This document shows, piece by piece, positions 33,832 to 45,626 of a stretch of DNA of 64,000 nucleotides (its first letter is position 1; each line of letters starts with the position of its first letter). Below the pieces are notes generated by a model, which was not told the origin of the DNA, did not search any database, and saw nothing but the letters and a program-made list of their open reading frames with translations. The stretch is from Cunninghamia lanceolata (taxonomy: Eukaryota; Streptophyta; Pinopsida; Cupressales; Cupressaceae). The position numbers were made by a program, and so were the translations under genes. The stretch lies in contig BSBN01000860.1 in NCBI GenBank assembly GCA_027924645.1, positions 1,550,001 through 1,614,000 on the forward strand, read 5' to 3'.

Positions 33832-34215
33832 TGTTAGTGTAAATTAAGCTCACTTAGGTAAAACTATATTTAGCTATGCATTCCTTAATTGGGCACATGC
33901 TAAGATTAGGTGTTCTTGTGCTTTTATTAGCACGTATATGATTAGCTAGGTGTTTAGATTAGCTTATCCTAAGTTTTAAGTAGTTACATGCCTATTTTGG
34001 GCCACTACTATTCTTAGGCTTGCTTTAACTATTCAGGCATGTTTATTCTTAGAGAATGGATGCATATATGTACTTGATTATTGAGCTAATTCATTATCCA
34101 ATTTTTGCTTTGCGTATTGCTTATGTCTTTGACAGTGTTGAGTGTGTGATTGTTTGATCTCTCTTGACTCCTCATGCCAATACTCACAATCTTCCACGAT
34201 TGATCTTGATTTCCA
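33832..34215 (+). repeat. 5' LTR of the second copia element
   Basis: The right end (TTTCCA) is set by the primer site two bases on. The left end TGTTAGTG is chosen as the nearest fitting TG; no second LTR is in the window to confirm it. Confidence 0.55.
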
Positions 34216-34217
34216 TA

Positions 34218-34229
34218 TGGTATCAGAGC
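34218..34229 (+). other. Primer-binding site, initiator Met tRNA (second copia element)
   Basis: Plus strand TGGTATCAGAGC, followed by the element leader. Confidence 0.85.
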
Positions 34230-34461
34230 AGGAATGGGTTAGGTTGCAAGTCTAGTAAAGTTTACATTGTTGAAATCTTGAGCACAACAATCTTTTGCAT
34301 GGTGGATATCTATTTTGTAGTGGATCTCTATTTTTTAAAGCAGTTGGAGGCATTTTTTTTACTGTAGAGGTTTTTTTGTAGCATCTAAGGGCTTTTTTGC
34401 ACCACCAGAAGGTCATTTTCTGCTCCAAACCCCTATGTAAGGTGGCGGTAGTCCTTTTTTT

Positions 34462-34641
34462 GGCACGCAGGGCCTTCAAGAAGCTTGCAAGCTGTTTGAA
34501 AAGTACACACACCCTTCCAGCAGCCCATGCCATGTTTGAAAGGCACACATGGCCTAATAGTAGCTCGCGACCTATTTAACAGACAAGCAGGGCCTTCATG
34601 AAGGTTGTGGCCTATTTTACAAGGCACGCAGGGCCTTCAAG
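34462..34641 (+). repeat. 40-bp minisatellite, about 4.4 units
   Basis: Units start near 34462, 34503, 34543, 34583 and 34624, each built on GCACGCAGGGCCTTCAAG and TGTTTGAAA/CTATTTTACA. It lies between primer site and gag. The small frames on both strands here (34397-34579, 34252-34548, 34433-34627) are translations of the repeat. Confidence 0.75.
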
Positions 34642-35162
34642 CTCATCGTCTCTATTTATTGCGTCTTCACATGGTATTTGAGTTGGCCTCTACACAAAAT
34701 TCGACCAGAACCTGACAAAATCACCCTCCACATCAACAAAAATGATTGCAGAAGAAGTTTTTTGGTAGCCTCTACTAAAAAAATGCCTGGATTGCTACAA
34801 TTTAGGTCAAACGCCTAGTAAATAGGTGCATATCCAATTTTTTATCTATTTTTCTTCCTGTGATTGCATATTTTCACCCAGCCTTGTGTTTTTTTAAGAA
34901 AGTTAGGGCTTTTTTAGAAAAGCTATATTTAAACTTGATTTAAAAAGCTTTTTTTTTAAATCAAAGTTCTACTCCTTGTAAAAGTTTAATTTTGTCCAAA
35001 TATTCTTTGGTAGATTAAACTAAAAGTGCATTTAAATCATGTAATAGGCAATTTTTGCCCATGCACTACTTATAAAGTGCCACAATTGCGAGGGGTATTC
35101 AAAATAATCACAGGGCGTCTTATTGGGTTGGTTGTCTTATTTTTTTCACATTGCTTGAAAAT

Positions 35163-36180
35163 ATGGAGTCTAATCAGTCTATTTCTCTGTTAACCCCATT
35201 TACTTGTCACGACTAGAAATCTAAAATTTAGTTCATGTTAGGGTTATACAAGGTTACTGTGGGAACTGAAATAGAACCATCTGATGATGACGCTAAAGTT
35301 AAATGGTTTAACAAATGTGATCAAGCCTTTGGTTGTCTATGTCTCAGCATCGAGTTCCATAACTCCTCTTTCATGTAGAATCTTTGTCAACTCCCAATGA
35401 GGTATGGCTTACCCTCAAGAAGCTCTTTGGGAGAGTAGACAATATGAGAGCTCATGAACTAGAAAATGAGTTTATTAGTTTGAGTTTGAGTACATTTTAA
35501 CACATTAGAAGACTTTTTCACCAAGTTTAAATCTATCAGGTTGTAGTTAAAAGAATGTGGAATTGATAAAAAAAAGACGACCAACTAGTTCTCTCAATTC
35601 TCTCCAAACTAGGTCCTGAATACTCTGTATTCATGTCTACATTCTATTCCACCAAGAGAGCTCTTGGAGCCACTTGGAAAATGCCATCTCTAGATGATTT
35701 CATTGCCCATCTCACTAGAGAGCAAGACAAGTTAATCCACATGGGCATTGTGAAGTCCTCAAAACCTCAATCCATAGTAGCTGGAAATGGTAAACACCAA
35801 TAGGCTTCAAGCATCAAAGGAAAGAAACAAAACACTCGGAAGGATTAGGAGACAAAGAAAGAATAGAAACCTGATACATTTAAAAGTCACACAGAAACTT
35901 CATCCAAACAAGGACAACCTAAAAAGGACAGTAAAGTGTGCCTACTGTAAGAAGATAGGGCATGATGAGCACAAGTGTATGAAGAAGAAGGTTGATCACC
36001 TCACTCATCTCTTAGAGAAGAACAGCATGGGTGTACCTGAATCTTTCAAAGAGTCCTCATGAACCCCAAAAACTTCTAAGTCAAAAGGTAAAGAGAAATT
36101 CAAAGGCAAGGCTCTTGTTGCATTTGGCTTTTTAGCATCTTCATGGATCATTTACTCCAGTGCCTCGTATTGGGACTCCT
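35163..36180 (+). pseudogene. copia gag, broken
   Basis: From ATG at 35163 (MESNQSISLLTPF) the frames show KWFNKCDQAFGCLCLSIE, TLKKLFGRVDNMRAHELENE, LVLSILSKLGPEYSVF and DDFIAHLTREQDKL, a UBN2-type Gag. A CCHC zinc knuckle CAYCKKIGHDEHKC lies at 35936-35977 within the open frame 35787-36062. More than six stops and several frame changes break it. It ends where the DNA changes to a different repeat. Confidence 0.8.
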
Positions 36181-36299
36181 ATTTTATGTGCTTCAAAATT
36201 GCAAAATATTGCAAAATCCATCAAATTTTCTTAAAGGGTCCCTATGCTTTACCCTAGTTCATGTCCCTGAAAACCCTAAAAATTGGCTAAGTTTAAAAT

Positions 36300-36800
36300 A
36301 TATTTTCCTGTCAAGATTTTGGGACCAAAGTGGATTTTGAAACCAAAGTGCATTTCAGGACCAAAGTGGATTTCAGGACCAAAGAGCATTTCAACACCAA
36401 ATTGGATTTTTGGACTTTTTCCAAAAATCTTCTCAGACCCCCTAAATTTTCAAGACCAATTTGGAGATGCAAAAATTTGAGTTTTCAAATAAAATTTTAA
36501 GGAAAGGGCTAAATTTTTCATGGAGTTTCAAGTCAAATTTCGGAACCAAAGTGCATTTCGGGACCAAAGTGGATTTCGGGATTTTAGGACCAAAGTAGAT
36601 TTTTGGACTTTTTCCAAAAAAAATTCTTGGACCCCCTGAATTTTCAAGACCAATTTGGAGATGTAAAAAATTGAGTTTTCAAATAATTTTTTGAGGAAAG
36701 GGGCTAAGTTTTTCATGGAGTTTCAAGTCAAACTTTTAGTTTTGACTTTTGGTCCCGTTAGGATTTCGGGACCCAATTGGACTTTTGGACTTTTTCTAAC
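36300..36800 (+). repeat. Tandem units of about 185-193 bp with inner 20-bp repeats
   Basis: GGACTTTTTCC-like anchors lie at 36412, 36605 and 36787. Inside, GGACCAAAGTGGATTTC recurs at least six times, translating as PKWI repeats. Longer blocks (TTTTCAAGACCAATTTGGAG, TTTTTCATGGAGTTTCAAGT) occur in both units. Confidence 0.7.
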
Positions 36801-36994
36801 AGGGTCCAAAATTCCTAAGTCCTCCCGCCGACCCGACACCAACCGAAGGCCCAGAAACACGCAAAAACACACCGCCAACTCTCTGGATCGCCAACAATGC
36901 AAAGTGGGTGCTTGAAAATGGTGTTATTAATGTAGTTGGTGGAGTTGGTAGGTTTTTACCTCCCATTCCAACATAAGATCTAGGTTGCAAATGA

Positions 36995-37002
36995 TATAAA
37001 AG
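36995..37002 (+). promoter_or_regulatory. TATA box in the LTR-like region
   Basis: TATAAAAG, about 1.0 kb upstream of the primer-like site; a likely core promoter of the LTR. Confidence 0.4.
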
Positions 37003-38016
37003 GAGGATTGAAATTCTTTTCAAGGGTTGGTCTTTTGGCAGTTTTTTAAGCAAGAAATGTGCATAGCTCTCTAGGTTTCAAAGAATAAAAGTTCATATTT
37101 CTCCAACAAGGAAGATATCAAGGTTATGAAAAGATTCAAATTGGTTTCAAGAATCAATGTATGATCTCCTTTTTTCTCATGTAATTTTTCAAGGAAATCC
37201 TAATTTCTAGCTAGGGTTTCCTCTTACCACACTTCATGGTATGATTGTAACCATTGATCAGATGAATATGACAAATTATTAAAACATTACATGCTATGTG
37301 ATGATCTCTTCCATGGTTGTAAATGAATGATTGCATTTTGATAAAGGATTACTAAGCACATTCCTCACTAGTTATTGTTTTTTTGCATCTAAGTATCCAG
37401 AAAGTGCTTGTTTCCATTTCTATATTATCTTATCCTCTGCTGAACTGTGGACTATGTAGCCCATCCTAATAGGCACCGGTCTGAAATGTTTGATCACCCA
37501 CACCTTTTTAAAAACTAAAACAAATTTATCAATTGTGAAATAAATAGTTAGCACTGTATACTTTGTTGTGGTTTTACTTTCAAACCAGGAAATATTTTGT
37601 TAGCAAGTCTTCAAAGTGTTAATCCTAGCAAACCAAACAAGCATACATGCACCTCCCATTATTAAAAAAAGTGCCCTTCATCAGCTTAAATAGAGGCTTT
37701 GCTGCAACAAGCTTGTCTTAGCCTAGTGACTGTATTTAGGGGTTAAAACAACAGTTGGGTATTGTTGCAACATTATAATCTTGAGAACATCTTCCATTAT
37801 TGTTAGTCCTTGTGGAAGGATACCTCTAGGAACACCCTCCTTAGTTTTGTTGAGCTAGAAGAGAAGGGGAGACTACCCATTCCCAGTTACCATTTAGGAT
37901 TAACCATCCTTATCCTATTAATGAACCTCTTCTCTATCTCCTTGATGACAAACCTAGCCTTGTAGATTGAAGAATTTTCTAGGGATTAGGATAAGCTATT
38001 TTGGGACCCAAGAGAT

Positions 38017-38034
38017 TGGCGTCATTGTTGGCGA
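38017..38034 (+). other. Decayed primer-binding site, Asp tRNA type
   Basis: TGGCGTCATTGTTGGCGA differs from the plant gypsy site TGGCGCCGTTGCCGGGGA mainly by transitions. It marks the start of a gypsy internal region. Confidence 0.45.
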
Positions 38035-38163
38035 TAGTTTACTTCTGGTTGAGTTGTCACAATCCTATAACATAGTGAAAAATCTTAGTTCTTCCTAGCA
38101 GGGAAGTGGCAACTCTGTTAGTCAAACCCAAAAAATTAGTTTTTAATCAAGAAAGGAATTAAA

Positions 38164-38860
38164 ATGGACCATAGAAGAAGACCAAAAGATATATCAACAC
38201 AAGAAATCTCTTCTGACCACTCAAGAAGCCAACAAAATATGCAAAGAACAAGAAATCCTGATGCCCAAGGTTAGGTAGGTACTTCTTGTAGAGATGACGC
38301 ATTTGATGATTGTAGAAGTCAGTGTTAGTATACTTCTGAGGACTTTGCTGATAATATACTCAGAACTAATAGCAGAATGAATAGAGATGAGTATGAGGTT
38401 TGAAGAAATTAGAATATTGTTGGCAGGGGAAGAAGAGACAGGTCTCAAAATGTAGACATGAGAACGTTTGGCATGCCTAATGAAAATGAAGATGCTCGCT
38501 AGAATAATCAGCATCCTACTTCTCCCATAGGATCACTTAGGGGTCAAAATGATCAAATTCTTGAACGTTTGAATCCCTCTATGCATAACTATGAGACCAA
38601 AGTCAAGGTAGAGCAAGTTCAGGGACCTATTGACACAAGGCCACGAGTGAGAACTACAACATATAACAAGCTTGGGTTTAGAAGTAAAGAACATAGGAAT
38701 ATGAGAATTTGCCCATGGGGAAAGAAGACTTAACTTGAATAAGCTTATAGTCACCAAGAATATTTTAAAAAGCCTACATTGATTGAGATATGTAGTTTGA
38801 TACAAGTGCAACATAGAGAAATAAAATAGGGGGTATAGGGCACAAATATAGAGGCATGAC
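38164..38860 (+). pseudogene. Decayed gypsy gag start
   Basis: From ATG at 38164 the plus strand reads MDHRRRPKDISTQEISSDHS, then with stops RNMRICPWGKK and other charged blocks. Its position after the primer site suggests gag of a gypsy element. No zinc knuckle or pol follows; the DNA changes to telomere-like repeats at 38870. The long minus frames here (38221-38514, 38533-38868) are antisense shadows. Confidence 0.4.
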
Positions 38861-38878
38861 CATAGCACTTGAGCCTTT

Positions 38879-39205
38879 AAGGTTTAGGGTTTCAAGTTTA
38901 GAGTTTTACGGTTTAGAATTTTAGGGTTTATGGTTTACAATTTTAGGTTTAGGATTCAAACATTCAAATATGTTCTCTTTGTTGTACACACTCAAAGGAT
39001 GACACTAGTATAGGGCACACCTAGCTTATGTAATAAGTGGCTCCAAAGTAAACTCATTTATGAATCTAGGGTTTTATTAAGCATATCACGGTTTATGGTT
39101 TATGGTTTATGGTTTATGACTTATGGTTTAGGGTTTAGAGTTTAGGGTTTAGGGTTTAGGGTTTAGTGTTTAGGGTTTAGGGTTTAGGGCTTAGTGTTTA
39201 GGGTT
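38879..39205 (+). repeat. Plant-type interstitial telomeric repeats (TTTAGGG)
   Basis: Two blocks: 38879-38955 (diverged) and 39090-39205, the latter about 16 heptamers of TTTAGGG and one-base variants such as TTTATGG and TTTAGTG. The two blocks are split by about 130 bp of unrelated DNA. Confidence 0.88.
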
Positions 39206-41128
39206 GAAGATTTAGAATTTAAGATCATGAAAAATAATTAAATATGTATCTAAAAACATGTATTACGAATTTGAGGTTTCAAATGAAAAGTAAACTAAAA
39301 CAAGACAAAAATTAAAAAAAATAAAAAACAACAAACCACCTTGCTGCAATAGCTGATAGTCGATCTAGAGAAGGCGAGGAGGTCCTAAAGGCGTGTGGTG
39401 GGGGTTAGGAAATGCAGGTACCCATTTTTTGCTTCTAATTTTGTCTCCCTTCAGTGGTCTGTGGCTATTAAATTGAGATCGCAGGCCTATTTCAAAAAAA
39501 ACATTTTGAAAATGGGTGCCCATTTTACAACGGAAACCTGTTTGGCTTCAGGAGCTCAATCCTAAATGGGAGCCCATTCCTTAACAAACACTCATTAGAC
39601 TTAGGCTTTAGTTCCTAAATGGGCACCCGTTATTTTTAAAATGGGTGCCCGTTCTAGTCGCATTTCTCTTTGCACAGAAAACTTCTGCGAAATGTAGACC
39701 CATCTTTGTGCACTCACCCCAAACATAAAACTAATCAATTTGTTAACTAAGGACAATGAATAATGATTTCATAAGATTGTTGTATGAAAATGACAACCAA
39801 AAGCATATGTTGAAACCATTAACCAATGGCTAAAAAATAGTATGTAGATTGAATACAACAGTGATCTAATAGAGAATTTGATACATGAGGGGTAGATTAT
39901 GCCATTGATTCATTGTGAATTGGTTTCCAAGATGGCATCTCGATGTCCATAGTTTCTTATTTGATATGATGTATTTGGCTTTGCAAGTTATACATCTATT
40001 GAGCAAGGTTTTGATGTACTTGGAACTACTACTTTATAATAATGGAGAGATAGACAAGTTAGAGTAGAAATTTTGCATTTGAATTTCACGAGGAGAGAAA
40101 TAGGTGGAGAATTTTTCCAAACAACAAAACTTTCAAATAAGTTTCACTATAAATTCCCTGCATGTTTCAACCACTACATTCTCTAAAATTTGAAAGATCC
40201 AGGATGAATGATTGGAGGGCACCCCAAATTCTTTTTGCATTCATGCAAGTCTAGAAAACATGTTTAGTAGACTTAGGTGCATAGAGAGAGAGAGGTATAG
40301 ATATAAAGAGATAAAGAGGCATACATTCATGCATTATGTCGACTCCATTTCACCCTTGCCCTTCATAAAAGTGTATATTCTCTTCTCAAGTATAATAAAT
40401 GGTCATGCATTGTACCACTAATTACTTCTTTTCTACGTGTTATCTTAGTGTAGAGAAAGATGGGGAGATGGAGAGAGGAGACAAAGAAAGATAGAGAGCT
40501 AGAGAAAGAGAGGTAGAGATATAGAGAGATAAATTGGAAGAGAGAAAGAGATATGGTAAGAGAGAGATAGAGAAACATAGATAGAGAGAGAGAGATGAAA
40601 TTCTCAAATATGTCAAATTCAAATACCCTCTTTTCAAATGTATATAGATTTTATTTAAAAACATATATGTTATATCTCTTTCTTTCGTGCTTTGTCACTA
40701 TGTTATATTTTTTGGAAATGTCTCTTCAAATATAAAAAATGTATGGCATTAATATTAAAAATGTTGCCTTTGATATCACATGAGAGATGAAATTCTTGAG
40801 AAATTTCCATGGAATTCTCCACCCACAAGATCAAAGTTTTTAACAATTAAATGAGCAGCCAACAAGGTTATATATTAACAATTAAAAATAAATTTATATA
40901 AATAAATATTTTAAGAGCAAAAATTAATTATAAAGGTTTCATACTTGTGTAGTTATACAAAAAAATTGTTGACTACAAGATTAATGAAAACTTTGTGACA
41001 AGAAACATAGTTTTGATGGCCTTTTAATACAAATTACGTCGATCTTAAGGAACCTATGAATTTATTATCATAGATGTCCATAGGACAAAACTCAAGGTAT
41101 AGGAATCCTATTTATCTCCAAGTGTTAC
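39206..41128. other. Unassigned DNA with short repeat motifs
   Basis: No gene. Near 39510-39660 AAATGGGTGCCCATTTT and AAATGGGCACCCGTT recur in both directions. GA-rich simple sequence lies at 40282-40325 and 40447-40597. The minus frames there (40363-40578, 40440-40664) are simple-sequence shadows. The stretch 40650-41128 holds nothing recognised. Confidence 0.5.
40447..40597. repeat. GA-rich microsatellite
   Basis: Long runs of AGAGAG and AGATAG with few pyrimidines. Confidence 0.8.
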
Positions 41129-41614
41129 TGTTACCAAATTGTGCTTGGCAGCCCAATTAGGCTGGGTTGTATCAGTTGTTTTCTAATGCTTTCAAGAAGC
41201 AAGTGAGTTCAAAGGAAGGGGTAAGAAAAAGCTTAAGTTTACTAGCCAGCCTAGAAGGCCTACTATCCTGATGGAAGACCCTTCGAGTGATCATATCACC
41301 AGGATCATGTATCAGCTCAGGCAGATCTGCTACATGATCCAGATAAGACAACAGGATATCTCAGTAGACCATAAGGTATCCTAGGACTAACAAGAAAGCT
41401 TGAAGCTAACCTATGCATTGCAGATTGTCTTTCAATTGTCATTATTTCATCATTGCAGTTTGATTACATTTGAAAAAGGTACACAAAATCTTGCTTAACT
41501 TATCAATGATTATTATAAATTTATGAGCATGCAATTGAGTGTTTTATAAAGAATCAATGTACAAAGTCATTGCAAAAAATTGTTGTTCATGATTCATAAT
41601 AAAATGTGTGTACA
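41129..41614 (+). repeat. Left copy of a 20.6-kb-spaced direct repeat, candidate LTR
   Basis: The 486-bp block starts TGTTACCAAATTGTG and ends GTGTGTACA, and matches 61761-62249 in the same orientation at roughly nine bases in ten by eye. TG...CA ends fit an LTR. Flanking five bases do not match, so it may be one end of a longer LTR or an old pair. Confidence 0.6.
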
Positions 41615-44300
41615 TAATCCCACACAAGCCATGGGAGTAACTGTATCTGATAAGATGTACAATAACAAGTACAAAGCAAGAAAAGAAAGCATATAGAAAC
41701 AAGGATGGGACCTATCATTGCCTGAGTGAATGAGGAATCCCATTGTTTGAGTCTGCATCAACATACCCAGCTGCCCTATTAACAACTCCAAGAGAAGACC
41801 TACAAGGGGAGGGAGAAAAATGATGTTAGAGCTTGGGGTACTATCTCTGCTTCTATATACAACAATTCAAAGTGGACTTGCCATTCTACAACTGATAAAC
41901 AAAATAGAACAAATAAACTGAACATCAGATGCTAAGGAGTGAAATGGGAAAAATAATATCAGATCAAACAATCAGAAAGAGGCTTCAGCCTCTATGTTTT
42001 CATCTAACATGTTTGTTCACTGTGCAAACACAGGTACCTGAAGACTATTCATCAAAGTCACCTCTTACAATAGTTATAAATGCATAAGGTACAGAGCTTC
42101 AAAGAGATGGGACAGTCATGTTTTCATAAGGATACAATGCTAAAAGATTATGTAATGCAGTGCCACTCAGGTGATAGTCAAAGCCTCTACAAGAACAACA
42201 GTCATCATGAGGTAATCATCAGTGACCCATAAGTAGTGGTCACAAAGACCTTGGAAGAAGTGAAGACATCATATGTTAAGAAATTAGGGACAGTGATCAA
42301 CATGTAGAGAACTGTCAATAACAGAGAAAAGAAGCTTTCACAACTCAAAACCATTTCCTTCAGAGGTAAAGGTGTAGCATAGCACAGAAAAGGAGTGTGG
42401 TCAGTCAAAGGGAGCAATCCATGACAGTCAGCCCCCCTAGAAAGGTACAGCCATCTCAAAGGATGGTCACATGAAGGTATGAAAGTAGTCTTTTCTTTCA
42501 ATCATTTATATAAAGAAGCAATCCACAAAGTTGTAGGAAAAGTCATGAGTATACAGAAATGTAAAAAGAAAAAAAGAGGTGGTCATACAGTGATTCCATC
42601 AAGAAGATCCTACAGATAGGAGTTGAGGGAAGTATCCATCAAGCCATGATTAATCTTCTAATATTTCAAATAAACAATGCACAAAGGTGAAATCTCAAAC
42701 ATGCTAAAAGCTACAGTCACCATGAAGGCTCCACTGTCATCGAAGAACCCAACACCAATAGTCATAACATCTATATTCAAGGCAATAACATGAAAAGGAC
42801 ATACTAAAATAATGATGTGATGCCCATTAAAGCATGTGGTGTCTTATTCCATGTTAGCCTTTCAAGTCACAAGGCTCACCTTCATTAAACCTAACATGTA
42901 CAAAGAGCCATTGAGGTTTGTCACACATAGTGTATGGAGCAAAGATACCAGGTTGGGGTAGTAGGACTGCACGATCAAATAGGGAATCCCAGAATCAAAC
43001 CATATAGATGATGTGAGCATGAAAGGTTGAGCATTCTTTGAACAATAATGAAGCTACAAGAGCATATACATGCCATAAAGAAGTCATGACAAACATGAAG
43101 AAAAAGCTCAAGGATCATATATGACAGTCATCTAACAGTCTAAACAACTATGAGGACAGCAATGAGGTAGGAGTATATAAAGCCAAAGATGTCTTCTAAA
43201 ACCTCAAGAGGAGTCAAGAATGAAGCTTTTCTATATTCTTTTGCATCATAGGAGAAAGCTATAGATGTCATATCAAAGGCATTACCATAACAAAAGATCA
43301 AAGCCCTGTCAAAATGTGATAACCATCAAGCATACAAAGAGGGTACAAAGCCATCACAAAGTTTGGCAAAATGACAAAAAACATTTAAAGGAGCAGTAAC
43401 TATGCACAGTTAGAACATAAAGGACTTGAATATGCATTATTGACTATACATAGAAAGTAAAATGCAGTCCTGAGTATCACTATCTAGATCAGTCAACAGT
43501 AGGAAGTGAAGTGTTGATCATTGCAATATATGATACACAAAAGGTACAACAAACAGAGATTTGAGTATGCAGAACAAAGGTAGTTATACATTCATGAAGA
43601 CAGACACCTAAAATAATAAAGGACAGTCATCAGGTAGAGGGAATAAATGATGGACAAAACTATGGATCGGGACTTGGGATCAAATTGCTATAAAAGTTTT
43701 ACATTAACTTCCTCAGTTTGTTCGTAAAATGTCAATCCGGGGATCGTAGACTTATGAAAGGTATTGTTGCTATCTGCCAAAGGGATGAAGATAGTGAGAT
43801 GAGTGGAGATGAAATGCATCTCTAGAAAAATCAACCTATGAACATAAATCTATTGCAAATCAAAACAACTCCCGCAGCAGGAATTGTCACTTCCTGGTGA
43901 TAGGAACAGCAACAACAACAATAATAATGATAATAATAACAACAATCTACAACATAAACAATGAAAGCAATAGTTTATTAGTAGAAATGAAAGAACACCA
44001 AATTAATAATATTGAAATCAAACACTCTAAAATCTACTTCAAATAATCTGATCAAAAAGATTAATCTAAAATGTAACATAAACACATTAATAGAAAATAG
44101 AACAAAAATAAATAAATATCACTGTGCTTCACCAAAGAGTGGGCCCTTGCTCCATGGTTCGCGCGGTGGATAGAATAAACTCTTTCTTACGTTGGGTTTA
44201 TCAGAAGGAACACTATTTCATTTATCAAAGAAGTAATACAAAATTCTGCATACAATAATCTACACACAGTAATCTGCGTATATAATAATATCTTCCTTAT
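41615..44300. other. Non-coding interior or long LTR
   Basis: A-rich plus strand with many ACAGTCATC/AAGGTACA words and no long frame except antisense ones. At 44136-44153 the minus strand carries the 18-base word GGAGCAAGGGCCCACTCT, also present in both LTRs of the Athila-like element. Near 43860-43920 the minus strand reads GGAAGTGACAATTCC, like the leader next to the second primer-like motif at 38100. A decayed minus-strand LTR end may lie here. Confidence 0.4.
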
Positions 44301-44778
44301 TTTTTTTCAGCAAACCATATATAGAGGCCATGCTTATAACAAACAGAAACTAATGGGTACAAAATAGCTTAGTTTGTTTTGGCTCGTGGCCAACATACTA
44401 TAATATAGAGGCTTATGTAGAGCCTTGAATGCCATCCACAGGTTAAAAATGACTTTGTTATAACTGTGGATTAAAATAGAGAACATGCATATTGCAGTAG
44501 TTTTCTCCAACGACAATGCAGTAGCAAATCTCCTCCACGAGTTCTTCTCCACCATAGTTTTCTAGCAAGACATTTGTACCACGAGCTCCCCTCACTCAAC
44601 CACATGTAACATTCTCATGTACCAATCACCATAGAATATGGTGATGCAAGACGGTGAGCTAGCTGGAGTTAGAAATAGTCATATAGAGATATGCAATAAC
44701 TGAATATTTGACAGCTCAAACTAGTGTAAGGAAAATGATGTGAATAGAGTCCTTCTACATAGCGGTAGAACCAAGAGT
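44301..44778 (-). other. Unassigned DNA with a short minus frame
   Basis: A 73-residue minus frame (44334-44555) has no recognised domain. Nothing else is seen. Confidence 0.25.
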
Positions 44779-45048
44779 TCATGTGGCTAAAGAATACATG
44801 CAGTAAGTGCCATGGAGAAATAACCAAAGGAAGGTCACCACTAGATAGAATAATGCACAGTCAATACTAAATAAGTAATCGATGCCACTATGCAGGTTGA
44901 TGTCAGCGACGTAAATGAGGAAATTGTAACCAGCTGTAAATGTGACAAAAGTTCCTGCGTAAATGGAGACAAGAAGTTTGTAGGAAGTCTGCGTTCTCCT
45001 CCTTTCTTTGTCATGCTGCAAAATATTTTCCAAGGCTTGAAACAACAA
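44779..45048 (-). CDS. Candidate exon or fragment with two hydrophobic segments
   Basis: An 89-residue minus frame. After an acceptor-like ATTTTGCAG near 45010 it reads HDKERRRTQTSYKLLV, then hydrophobic stretches YAGTFVTFTAGYNFLIYVA and ALFYLVVTFLWLFL. The basic start followed by two possible membrane spans looks like part of a membrane protein. No family is recognised and no neighbouring exon is confirmed, so it may be chance. Confidence 0.25.
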   Translation of the reverse strand: MLFQALENILQHDKERRRTQTSYKLLVSIYAGTFVTFTAGYNFLIYVADINLHSGIDYLFSIDCALFYLVVTFLWLFLHGTYCMYSLAT

Positions 45049-45394
45049 TGCTTATTAGTAAACACAACCAGTAATTAATTTCCATATATTTATCTCAAAA
45101 CTATATTAAAGATCACTTATATATATATATTTAATCATATGTAGCGTAAATGTTAAAATGGTATGAAAATGCAACAGAAATGGTATGTGGAAATGATTAT
45201 GAAGGTGTATGAAATAGGCTTAAATATGGCATAAAATAAGACATAAATAGCTCTCATCAATAAAGAAAGGCAAATCAGTTTCAGAGGAAAGAGTAGTCCA
45301 AAATCAGTCCTAAATGACTATCTTATGGTCCTAAAATAGGTCATTGTATGACTGTAAATTAAAAGAGGTCAAAGAACAGTCCAAAATTAGTCAA

Positions 45395-45626
45395 AATGAT
45401 TGTTACAATCAGAAAAAAATCAGCCATGAAAATGACTGTTACAATAAAAAAAATTAGTCATGAAAAAGACTATTACAATCAGAAAAAAATCAATCATGAA
45501 AAAGGTTGTTACAATAAAAAAAATGTCAAAAATGACTATTACAATCAGAAAAAATGTCAAAAATGACTGTTACAATCAGAAAAAATCAGTGATGAATAAG
45601 ACTGTTACAATCAAAAAAACTCAGCC
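45395..45626 (+). repeat. Tandem array of about seven 28-36-bp units
   Basis: Each unit holds AATGACTGTTACAATCAGAAAAA or a close form, followed by ATCAG(C)CATGAA in some. The lysine-rich frame 45460-45825 is its translation. Confidence 0.75.

Larger units (their letters stand above)
33832..36180 (+). mobile_element. Second copia element, 5' part only
   Basis: A short LTR (33832-34215), iMet primer site, long leader with a minisatellite, and a broken gag with UBN2 and zinc-knuckle blocks follow in order on the plus strand. Protease, integrase and RT are missing; the sequence changes character near 36180. It is a truncated copy. Confidence 0.75.
36180..38016 (+). repeat. Probable LTR of a gypsy element, borders uncertain
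   Basis: The stretch lies directly before an Asp-type primer site and contains a TATA box (TATAAAAG, 36995-37002) with transcript-like DNA after it. A gag start follows at 38164. No second copy is in the window, so borders and family are inference. Confidence 0.4.

Noticed and set aside
34218..34256. ATG at the primer site of the second copia element as another ORF0
   Set aside because: The frame MVSEQEW... stops after a dozen codons.
38221..38868. Two long minus-strand frames
   Set aside because: Antisense to the gag-like plus strand, no domains.
40363..40664. Ser/Leu-rich minus frames
   Set aside because: Complement of the GA microsatellite.
45395..45626. Regular repeats as a CRISPR array
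   Set aside because: Units are contiguous without unique spacers, in a plant context; a simple tandem repeat.
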